NCBI GenBank assembly: GCA_002499015.1
Contig: DAJY01000070.1
Coordinates: forward strand, 677 to 24,298
Length of the DNA: 23,622 nt
Direction: 5' to 3'
DNA from: Euryarchaeota archaeon UBA242
Lineage (GTDB): Archaea > Thermoplasmatota > Poseidoniia > Poseidoniales > Poseidoniaceae
This document shows positions 1 to 7,123 of the stretch, piece by piece. The notes beneath the pieces were generated by a model, which saw nothing but the letters and a program-made list of their open reading frames with translations, did not search any database and had not been told where the DNA came from. Both the position numbers and the translations under genes were made by a program. Position 1 is the first letter of the stretch. Every line of letters starts with the position of its first letter.

Positions 1-2370
1 TGGGACCCGCAGGTGACATGGGCGCAAAATCCAAGTTTGAGTAACCCAGATTTATTCCTCGGCGGCAATTCATTCTTCTTGGGAATGCTTTTCAATTCTG
101 ATTCAGGTGGTGCAAGTGAAGGATTCCATGTTGATGATTGGATTCAATTCGGTGTCACCAAAGTTTCAGATTACACATTGGAATTAGATTGTGATAACCC
201 TGCAGGTGGATATTCAGGTCCGCCATTGGGGATAATGCAATTAAAGTGTGATCTTACCAATAATGGATATTCAACCGCTCTTGTTAGCATCGAAACAAAT
301 GTAACAAATATGTCGTGGATGAGTCCTCAAATGCCAATGATTAGAATTGATGTTGCAGACTCTAACGACCACGATTTCAATGTCCTAATGCCTGCAATCC
401 CAGGTGGAGCAACTCGTGAAGTTTATGTCAATCTTAGCATACCAGCAGGTGCAGATGTCCAACAAGTGATTTGGGAAGTTTGGTTTACTGATGCCAGCAG
501 TTCTTCTACTGGGGAGAAAGGAAGATTGACAATGGACGTCGCAGTCTCAGAACAATTCGGTGTATCTCTTACATCTACAGTGTCTCTAAATGCTGGAACT
601 GTTGCTCCAGGTGAATCTGTAGTAGTTCCATTTAGATTGCAAAACTCAGGAAATAAGGATGCTGCATTTAATCTTGCAACAACATTTTCAGAAGACGGAT
701 GGCTTGGACTAATTGAAAACGAAACAGGTGTATCCCAATCGCAACCAATTACATTCAATCGTGGTGAATCTGGCGATTTCATGCTCAATATTACTGCTCC
801 AAGCGATGCATCACCGGGTGTCGTCTCTTTCAATTTGAGAGCAACATGTGGTTCTTGTGGTGCATTATTCGGAAATGATGTGTTGGTACGTAATCTTGAA
901 GTTCCGATCTTCCGTCAACTATCGCTAGAATCTGATATATTCACTATCGACGGGGCAGCAAATGGAGTTGCGCAGAAGGTTTACATCACAATTCTAAATC
1001 AAGGAAATGATGATGAAATATACAATTATTCAATAATCCAATCAAATTGGTTACTCGGAGCAGAAATAACCGCTGCTCAAAGTCCAGTATTGGATGCATG
1101 GGATGGAGAATCAACAATCATTCTCAATTTACCAATGCCAATTGGATTGAAACCGGGTCTATACAGCGTTAGGGTAATCGCTACCAATTCTATTGATAAT
1201 TCAATCAAACAAGAAATAACAGTTACCGTTGATATCCTTGATACTGCAGCAGTATGGGTTTCTAATGAGGATGCTGAGCAATCCTATATTCCGGGAGACC
1301 CAGCTCAAACGATGGCCTTTGAAGTTAGAAATGATGGTAATAATCCTGACCGCTTCAAAATGTCATTAGATATTCCAGACGGAATGACTGCTGAGTTTAC
1401 AGGATTAATGGACGGAGTAACTTCTGAAATTGAAACTGGCGCAAGTGTCAATGTATCGGTTAGATTTTCATTCATTGAAGGGACAGATGGAGAAAGAACA
1501 CTTGGCGTAATAGCAACTAGTGTTTCCGATCAAAATGTTTCTGCTAGGGGTGAATCGATTTACTCAGTCGGTTCTCTTGGATGGTTAAGGATTATTTACA
1601 ACCAACCACCATTACAAATCCTAGATTCTGAAGAAGATTATACAATTACTGTTTCAGTTAGAAACCAATACACTGATTCACAATCTGTTGCTATGGAATT
1701 AGACAACGGTGAATCCGGTTCTTGGTTCCAAGCAAGAATTCAAAATTCTGACCGAGGATTTGTTTTAGCAGCAGGTGAAGAACGATCAGTTACTATTGTT
1801 TTTGAAATCTCCGAAACCACACTTCTAAATTTGGATTCCGATACTCTATCCACAAACCTCACACTTTGGGCGCGTTCAGAGACTGTTAGTGATGCAGCCA
1901 AGTACAACTTGCAAGTCATATTGACTAAAACAAATTCCAATGTTGGTACTGATGTCAATGGAGAATCATCCGCTTTCGATTTCCAGAATATATTGATTTG
2001 GATTGTTTTCATTGTGATTATGGGAGTCGGAGGAGTATTCCTCAAGAACCAAATATTTGTTGGAGAAGAAGAAGATGATTATGGTGGCTGGGGAGAAGCA
2101 GGCTACGAAGAGAGTTTACAATCAACCTATGGTTCTGTAGCATCTGCTCCAACAGTAACGTCACAAGGTGTATTCTCTGCGCCAGATATCGTCAAAGAAG
2201 TTCCTTCGGTAGCACCAGTCGCTGCAGCCCCAGTGGCCCCTGCACCTGTTTCTGAAGTTCCGGTAGTACAAGCACCACCAGTTCCTGCAGAAGGTCTGCC
2301 AGATGGTTGGTCAATGGAGCAATGGGGAGCATATGGTCAGATGTGGCTAGAGCAAAATGGTCGTGCTTAA
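1..2370 (+). CDS. Large membrane-anchored extracellular protein with Ig-like repeats (5'-truncated)
   Basis: The reading frame is open from the first base of the window, so the true start and any signal peptide lie upstream; a GTG at 13 is only an internal candidate. About 789 codons are visible. The protein has several beta-rich repeats of roughly 100-130 residues, each with a pattern like VRNDGNNPDRF or ILNQGNDDEIY, resembling the NEW3/COG1470 Ig-like folds of archaeal surface proteins. One hydrophobic segment near residues 657-680 (counted from the GTG) is followed by KNQ and an acidic stretch (GEEEDDYGG), so the repeats should face outside and the tail the cytoplasm. The tail is Ala/Pro/Val-rich and ends in a compact Trp-rich motif (GWSMEQW, then YGQMWLEQ). 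The function is unknown; adhesion or an envelope role is inference. Confidence is high that it is coding and moderate for the fold. Confidence 0.85.
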   Translation, partial: WDPQVTWAQNPSLSNPDLFLGGNSFFLGMLFNSDSGGASEGFHVDDWIQFGVTKVSDYTLELDCDNPAGGYSGPPLGIMQLKCDLTNNGYSTALVSIETNVTNMSWMSPQMPMIRIDVADSNDHDFNVLMPAIPGGATREVYVNLSIPAGADVQQVIWEVWFTDASSSSTGEKGRLTMDVAVSEQFGVSLTSTVSLNAGTVAPGESVVVPFRLQNSGNKDAAFNLATTFSEDGWLGLIENETGVSQSQPITFNRGESGDFMLNITAPSDASPGVVSFNLRATCGSCGALFGNDVLVRNLEVPIFRQLSLESDIFTIDGAANGVAQKVYITILNQGNDDEIYNYSIIQSNWLLGAEITAAQSPVLDAWDGESTIILNLPMPIGLKPGLYSVRVIATNSIDNSIKQEITVTVDILDTAAVWVSNEDAEQSYIPGDPAQTMAFEVRNDGNNPDRFKMSLDIPDGMTAEFTGLMDGVTSEIETGASVNVSVRFSFIEGTDGERTLGVIATSVSDQNVSARGESIYSVGSLGWLRIIYNQPPLQILDSEEDYTITVSVRNQYTDSQSVAMELDNGESGSWFQARIQNSDRGFVLAAGEERSVTIVFEISETTLLNLDSDTLSTNLTLWARSETVSDAAKYNLQVILTKTNSNVGTDVNGESSAFDFQNILIWIVFIVIMGVGGVFLKNQIFVGEEEDDYGGWGEAGYEESLQSTYGSVASAPTVTSQGVFSAPDIVKEVPSVAPVAAAPVAPAPVSEVPVVQAPPVPAEGLPDGWSMEQWGAYGQMWLEQNGRA

Positions 2371-2380
2371 GCAACATATT

Positions 2381-2462
2381 CTTCTAATTTTGTAAAATAA
2401 ATTACTTAACGAACAAGCGTAGGGTTCAAGTCGGGAGAGCCGTCGGCAAAATTACAGGGAGG
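2381..2462 (+). promoter_or_regulatory. Thermosome promoter region and Shine-Dalgarno
   Basis: The gap between the surface protein and the thermosome holds an A/T-rich element (GTAAAATAAATTA, about 2392-2404) that could be a TATA box, with a start site expected near 2425-2430. A strong Shine-Dalgarno AGGGAGG lies at 2456-2462, nine bases before the ATG. The T-rich run just upstream (CTTCTAATTTTG) could end the preceding transcript. This is pattern-based only. Confidence 0.35.
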
Positions 2463-2471
2463 TTCAATCCA

Positions 2472-4094
2472 ATGTACGGTAATGGACAAGCACCAATTTT
2501 TATTTTAAAGGAAGGAACACAAAGAACACGCGGACGAAGTGCACAATCGAATAACATTGCAGCAGCAAAAGCCGTTGCAGATGCAGTTCGTTCAACTCTT
2601 GGTCCAAAGGGAATGGACAAGATGTTAGTAGACTCTATGGGTGATGTAGTAATCACTAATGATGGTGCTACAATCCTCAAAGAAATGGATATCGACCATC
2701 CGGCTGCTAAGATGATCATAGAAGTCGCTAAAACTCAAGAACAACATTGCTTTGATGGAACCACAACCGCAGTAGTTCTATCCGGTGAACTGTTGAAGAG
2801 AAGTGAAGATTTAATCGACCAAAATATACACCCAACTGTAATCTGTGAAGGATTCCGTCTTGCTGCAGAGAAAGCAGTTGAATTATTGGTTAGTCATGGA
2901 ATACCTACTAATAATGATGATTCGGTCTTGATGGAAGTAGCAAAGACAGCACTAACTGGCAAATCTGCTGGTGCGGTAAAGTCTTTCATGGCAGATATTT
3001 GTGTTCGTGCTGTAAATGCGGTAGGATTTATTGAAGATGGTGAGAGGATAATTGACCTTTCCGACATCAAAGTCGAGAAGCGCCAAGGAGGCTCTATCAA
3101 AGACTCTAGCCTAATAGATGGAATCATTCTAGATAAGGAGAGAGTTCACTCAGGTATGCCACGTTCTCTTAGCGATGCAAAAATCGCATTAGTTAATTCG
3201 GCTATTGAAGTAAAGAAAACAGAAGTTGATGCAAAGATTCAGATTACAGACCCGAGCCAACTCGCTCACTTCTTAGCAGAAGAAGAAAGTTATATTCGTG
3301 GACTGGTAACAAAAATTCAAGAAAGTGGTGCAAATGTATTGGTCTGTCAAAAGGGAATTGATGAACTAGCACAACACTACATGGCAAAGGCAGGAATAAT
3401 GGCAATTCGTCGTGCCAAGAAATCTGATATGGAAGCACTTTCAAAGGCTACAGGTGGTAATATTGTTACCAACTTGGATGATCTAACAGCAAACGACTTA
3501 GGGCATGCTGCAAAGGTTGAGGAAAAGAAAATTGGAGAGTCAAACATGACTTTCATTACCGGATGCCCTGAAGCAAAATCAGTTTCTGTATTACTTCGCG
3601 GTGGCACAGAACACGTTGTTGATGAGATTCGAAGAGCATTTGATGACGCAGTCGGTGTCGTTTCAGTTGCTTGGGAAGATGGTGCCGTTCTAACCGGTGG
3701 AGGTTCCGTACTAGCCGCTTTATCAAGAGACCTGCGTACATATGCAGAAACTGTTGGTGGATTAGAGCAAATGGCTATTGAGGCTTTTGCTAGTGCTTTG
3801 GAAATAGTCCCTCGCACATTAGCAGAAAATGCTGGTCTTGACCCAGTTACTACTCTAATTGAACTTCGTAAGGCTCATGCAGATGGTGCAAGCCACACAG
3901 GAATCAATGTTTACGAAGGTGGAGTAATAGATATGAAATCCATGAATGTGCTTGAGCCAATGCGTGTTGTTGAACAAGCGATTCAATCAGCTACTGAAAC
4001 AGCGATCATGATTTTAAGAATTGATGACGTTATTTCATCCAAAGGTGTTCCAATGGGTGAAGGCATGGGTGGAATGGGCGACTTCCAAATGTGA
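2472..4094 (+). CDS. ths: Thermosome subunit (group II chaperonin)
   Basis: 540 residues, the usual length for an archaeal chaperonin, an ATP-driven double-ring folding machine in the cytoplasm. Diagnostic motifs run in order: STLGPKGMDKMLVD (41-54), TNDGATILK (62-70), the nucleotide loop at 93-99, FDDAV with acidic residues D391/D392 matching the catalytic Asp of group II chaperonins, the GGG turn near 409-411, and a Gly/Met-rich C-terminus (GEGMGGMGDFQM). The start is set by AGGGAGG nine bases upstream. One oddity: the near-universal GDGTTT loop reads CFDGTTT, so the first glycine is Phe94 while Asp95 is kept. It cannot be assigned to alpha or beta from this window. The flanking genes are not functionally linked, and it probably has its own promoter. 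Confidence 0.97.
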   Translation: MYGNGQAPIFILKEGTQRTRGRSAQSNNIAAAKAVADAVRSTLGPKGMDKMLVDSMGDVVITNDGATILKEMDIDHPAAKMIIEVAKTQEQHCFDGTTTAVVLSGELLKRSEDLIDQNIHPTVICEGFRLAAEKAVELLVSHGIPTNNDDSVLMEVAKTALTGKSAGAVKSFMADICVRAVNAVGFIEDGERIIDLSDIKVEKRQGGSIKDSSLIDGIILDKERVHSGMPRSLSDAKIALVNSAIEVKKTEVDAKIQITDPSQLAHFLAEEESYIRGLVTKIQESGANVLVCQKGIDELAQHYMAKAGIMAIRRAKKSDMEALSKATGGNIVTNLDDLTANDLGHAAKVEEKKIGESNMTFITGCPEAKSVSVLLRGGTEHVVDEIRRAFDDAVGVVSVAWEDGAVLTGGGSVLAALSRDLRTYAETVGGLEQMAIEAFASALEIVPRTLAENAGLDPVTTLIELRKAHADGASHTGINVYEGGVIDMKSMNVLEPMRVVEQAIQSATETAIMILRIDDVISSKGVPMGEGMGGMGDFQM

Positions 4095-4109
4095 AGTCTG
4101 TTGACTCCA

Positions 4110-4127
4110 TTTTTAGTAGTAGTTTTT
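4110..4127 (+). terminator. T-rich putative terminator of the thermosome gene
   Basis: Two T5 runs (4110-4114 and 4123-4127) lie 15-33 bases after the thermosome stop codon, with no strong hairpin. Archaeal termination commonly uses such U-tracts. Called from position and composition only. Confidence 0.4.
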
Positions 4128-4145
4128 CTGTTGCAATATAAGGTC

Positions 4146-4253
4146 TTGAATATATTTCTTTGCCGTAATTTGATGGTCGGTTTGTGGTAACCTTGAAAGG
4201 CCGTTCTTAGGTGGAAAGATTGCTCAGCACATGCTTGAGCGCCGGTGGCCCGA
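4146..4253 (+). promoter_or_regulatory. Promoter and leader of the redox fusion gene, with a hairpin before the start
   Basis: A TATA-like element (AATATATTTC, about 4149-4158) precedes a leader of roughly 70-80 bases. At 4222-4240 the sequence GCTCAGC-ACAT-GC-T-TGAGC folds into a 7-bp stem with one bulged T. It ends three bases before GGTGG (4244-4248), the likely Shine-Dalgarno for ATG 4254. A ten-codon ORF (4231-4263, ATG to TAA) overlaps the true start in another frame, but no well-spaced Shine-Dalgarno supports it. No function is demonstrated. Confidence 0.3.
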
Positions 4254-6233
4254 ATGTCCATAATCGCAAAGGTCTGGATTGAAGAAGACTGTATCACTTG
4301 TGATGCATGCCAGGACATTTGTCCTGAAGTCTTTCAATTGACTGATGAAACCTCTCAAATCGTAGCGGCAGTGCGTATTGATGGAGTATTTGACCGCAAC
4401 ACCGGGGGCTCTCTTTTGAAGGCCGACTTCGGTAAAGAATTCGTAGATTATATTAAAGAGGCAGCAGAAGCCTGCCCAGTGGATATCATCAAGTTCGAAA
4501 TGGTTGAAACTTCAGCACCTGCTGCAGAAGCAGAAGCAGAAACAGCAGCACCAATTGCAGAATTCGTAGCAACAGTAGCGGCAGCGGCACCAGTTTCGAT
4601 TTCAGCAGGAACAAGCGATGCCTTAACAGCAGTATTTTCTGGTGATAGAACATTAACAATTTTGTTCGGTTCTCAAACAGGTAATGCAGCAGGTCTTGCA
4701 GAAAAAACTGCAAAGTTGGCTGCTAATTATGAATTGGTTGCAAACGCAGTTGATATGGATGGTTACAATCCAGCAAGTTTGGTTGGTTGCAAGAGAGTAC
4801 TGATCATCACTTCTACTTGGGGTGAAGGTGATATGCCAGATAACGCAGAAGATTTCTGGCAAAACGTAAATAGTTCATCACCTACATTAGCAGGAGTAAA
4901 TTATTCAGTTTGTGCAATCGGAGACTCTTCTTACGATGAGTTCTGTAAAGCCGGAGTTGATTGGGATCAAAAGTTTTCAGCATTAGGAGCAACTTCAATT
5001 CAGCAAATTCAACTATGTGATGTTGACTTTAACGAACCTTGGGCTGCATGGGTCAAAACAGTGCTACCTCGTATTGCTTGTGTTGATGACGCTGGAATAT
5101 TCCACGAATCATTGGTTGAGGAAATGAGTGCATATGGTGCTGGTGGAGATGATTCAGTGTCATCAGGTGATTTCACGCCGGGTACAGTGGTAATGGATGA
5201 GATTTCAGTAACCCTTGAATTATTCAGATATTGCCCTAGCACAGCACAATCGGGCTGGGATACGATTTCATGTGCAGTACCCGCCCACGCAACAGTTGAG
5301 GATTTGTTAATTTGCATCCAGCAAGATGTCGATGGTAGTTTGGCATTCCGAAGAGGAACAAACGGTGGTACTCCAACTACCGGAGTTCGTGTTAATGGAA
5401 GAATTGTTCTTGCAGATATCGCACGAATATCAGATTTAATTGGGGCTAGTGGCAATTTGAAGATTGAACCAGCACCAGGATTGCCTATTATCCGTGATTT
5501 AATTGTTGATTTATCCGGATACGAGGCAGCAAGGGCAAGAGCTGAGCCTTGGATGAGAGCTGACCCAAGAGAAGGAGTTCGTTTATTGAACGGTGCTGCG
5601 GTTGCTACAATGGATGCATCACTCGCTACTGAGTTGCATCAGAAGAGTGACATTTTATCCTATCAATTGATTCAATCAATGTCGGATACTTCAAGTTATG
5701 ACAAGGCATACGAAGGACCTGGCATCCATTTACAGCAATGGCTACGTGCTGAAGACCCAAGATGTGGAGCAGAGCAAAGAAAGAATATTATCTCTTCATT
5801 GAATGAAACAGACGGCGTATGGGCGGAAGCAGATTTGTCATCGATCGCACGCTATGGATTTGATGGGAAACTTGCAGCAAATGGGTTGAACTCTGCAAGA
5901 GCATATCTTCTCAATGCAAGTAATTACGGTGGAAAACATGGTCGCTTAGTAAAATGGTATGGACGCAGTGTTAAGTGGACTGGCAATGTCAATGAAACCA
6001 CATTATACCGTCAGGTTCTCGGACCACTTGGCTTGATTGGCAACATATTCAACGGTATTTCCGCACGCATGTTATTAGGATTTACACGTAACGGAGGACC
6101 GCCAATACGTGGTCTTCAAGGATTATTGATGCCACCATCAGGTATTGGTAAGATTCCAAATATGATAAATTCAAAGGTTGATGCTCATCACGAAGTTGTT
6201 AGTCTATTCAATAAAATTGACAAGAGATTCTAA
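4254..6233 (+). CDS. Ferredoxin-flavodoxin-SdhB/HdrC-like fusion lacking scaffold Fe-S ligands
   Basis: 659 residues from ATG 4254, chosen because GGTGG lies five bases upstream; an in-frame GTG at 4245 would add three residues. Domains: (a) a single-cluster ferredoxin, C13-x2-C16-x2-C19-x3-C23-P and C74-P; (b) an Ala/Glu-rich linker, about 83-125; (c) a flavodoxin domain, about 132-280, with the FMN phosphate loop SQTGNA (140-145), STWGEGDMP (187-195) and GDSSYDEF (223-230); (d) an SdhB-like N-terminal fold, about 315-420, recognisable by LAFRR, VNGRIVLAD and PIIRDLIVDL; (e) an SdhB-like helical domain, about 425-555, with EGPGIHLQQW and DGVW; (f) an HdrC-like tail (GNVNETTLYRQVLGP). In d and e the cysteines that would bind the 2Fe-2S, 3Fe-4S and 4Fe-4S clusters are all absent. 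It is likely an electron-transfer or docking protein with the HdrB-like product encoded immediately downstream. The function is inferred and the partner flavoenzyme unknown. Confidence 0.9.
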   Translation: MSIIAKVWIEEDCITCDACQDICPEVFQLTDETSQIVAAVRIDGVFDRNTGGSLLKADFGKEFVDYIKEAAEACPVDIIKFEMVETSAPAAEAEAETAAPIAEFVATVAAAAPVSISAGTSDALTAVFSGDRTLTILFGSQTGNAAGLAEKTAKLAANYELVANAVDMDGYNPASLVGCKRVLIITSTWGEGDMPDNAEDFWQNVNSSSPTLAGVNYSVCAIGDSSYDEFCKAGVDWDQKFSALGATSIQQIQLCDVDFNEPWAAWVKTVLPRIACVDDAGIFHESLVEEMSAYGAGGDDSVSSGDFTPGTVVMDEISVTLELFRYCPSTAQSGWDTISCAVPAHATVEDLLICIQQDVDGSLAFRRGTNGGTPTTGVRVNGRIVLADIARISDLIGASGNLKIEPAPGLPIIRDLIVDLSGYEAARARAEPWMRADPREGVRLLNGAAVATMDASLATELHQKSDILSYQLIQSMSDTSSYDKAYEGPGIHLQQWLRAEDPRCGAEQRKNIISSLNETDGVWAEADLSSIARYGFDGKLAANGLNSARAYLLNASNYGGKHGRLVKWYGRSVKWTGNVNETTLYRQVLGPLGLIGNIFNGISARMLLGFTRNGGPPIRGLQGLLMPPSGIGKIPNMINSKVDAHHEVVSLFNKIDKRF

Positions 6234-6243
6234 GGTGATTATT

Positions 6244-7101
6244 ATGGCAAAAATCGCATATTATCCAGGCAATACAGCAAGGGCTGCCTCTATGGAAGTT
6301 GAGGATTGTATCGTTCCTTTGTGTAAGACACTTGGAATTGAGTTGATCGAAATTCCAAAGGCATCTAGTGATGGTGGCAATATTATTGGCCAAGCATCAC
6401 CGAAACTACAGCATTCATTGGTTGCTCGTAATCTTGCACTAGCTGAGCAAAAAAGCCTTGATATTATGACGACCTGTGCAACATCTCACGCAATAATGTG
6501 TGATACTGCGGACATAATTGCTTCCGATTCAGTATATGCTTCACAGTTGAATAATCTGATATCCCTCACATCTGGAATCGAATATTTAGGTGAATCCAAA
6601 TCTCGCCATCTTCTTCACTACTTGGTTGAAGAAATTGGCTTGGACAAAATCAGTGCTGCTGTAATCAATCCAATCAAACTCAATGTTGCAGGATATTATG
6701 GTTCTAATATGCAGAGAGAGGGCGCATGTGGAAATGACGATGCTTTTCTTCCTAATTACTTAGAACAGTTAATCAATGCAATTGGTGGGGTTCCGGTAGA
6801 TTATGAACTGAAGTGCCAAAGTGTTGGCGCACCTTCACTGCTGACTCTAGAGGGTACAGCAATGGCCATGACAGCAGCAGTTCTTGCTGATGCAAAACAG
6901 AATGGCGCAGATATCATGGTAAGTGCATGCACTATTTCGCATTCGAACCTCGATTCTTACCAATCAAGGGCAGGTAAATTAACTGGAAAGGATACTGCAA
7001 TGCCAGTAGTCCATCTTGCAGAATTAGTTGCATTCGCCTTAGGACACTATCCTGATAGATTTGCACAATTAAGAACACGTGCGCTGATTATTGGAAGTTG
7101 A
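6244..7101 (+). CDS. HdrB/SdhE-like CCG-fold protein with degenerate cysteine motifs
   Basis: 285 residues from ATG 6244. This start gives the family N-terminus (MAKIAYYPG), and GGTGA lies five bases upstream, directly after the stop codon of the fusion gene; upstream in-frame ATGs lie inside that gene. The fold matches HdrB/SdhE/TfrB C-terminal CCG proteins: YYPG, LGIELIEIP, LVARNLALAEQ, AGYYG, VGAPSLLTLEG and SNLD fall in family order and spacing. The ligand cysteines are mostly lost: YYPGC has N10, CCG is S42-D43-G44, the first CxxC is C78-x2-S81, YYGC has S154, the second CCG is S193-V194-G195, and the second CxxC is C229-x2-S232. It therefore probably cannot hold the noncubane clusters of HdrB. 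It is likely co-translated with the upstream fusion and forms a complex with it (inference). Confidence 0.88.
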   Translation: MAKIAYYPGNTARAASMEVEDCIVPLCKTLGIELIEIPKASSDGGNIIGQASPKLQHSLVARNLALAEQKSLDIMTTCATSHAIMCDTADIIASDSVYASQLNNLISLTSGIEYLGESKSRHLLHYLVEEIGLDKISAAVINPIKLNVAGYYGSNMQREGACGNDDAFLPNYLEQLINAIGGVPVDYELKCQSVGAPSLLTLEGTAMAMTAAVLADAKQNGADIMVSACTISHSNLDSYQSRAGKLTGKDTAMPVVHLAELVAFALGHYPDRFAQLRTRALIIGS

Positions 7102-7123
7102 ATCTCCAATATTGAGCATTTAT

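Noticed and set aside
2421..2450. tRNA-like GGGTTCAAGTC before the thermosome gene
   Set aside because: It resembles a T-loop, but the flanking bases do not form the T stem, and no acceptor, anticodon or D arms are present.
4489..4713. Minus-strand Leu-rich ORF opposite the fusion gene
   Set aside because: The Leu/Phe runs are the reverse complement of the Ala/Glu/Gln-rich linker codons and not an independent protein.
4254..7101. Redox genes as pseudogenes
   Set aside because: Both frames are intact at family length, have good ribosome binding sites and retain all fold motifs; only the ligand cysteines are changed, which is not the pattern of random decay.
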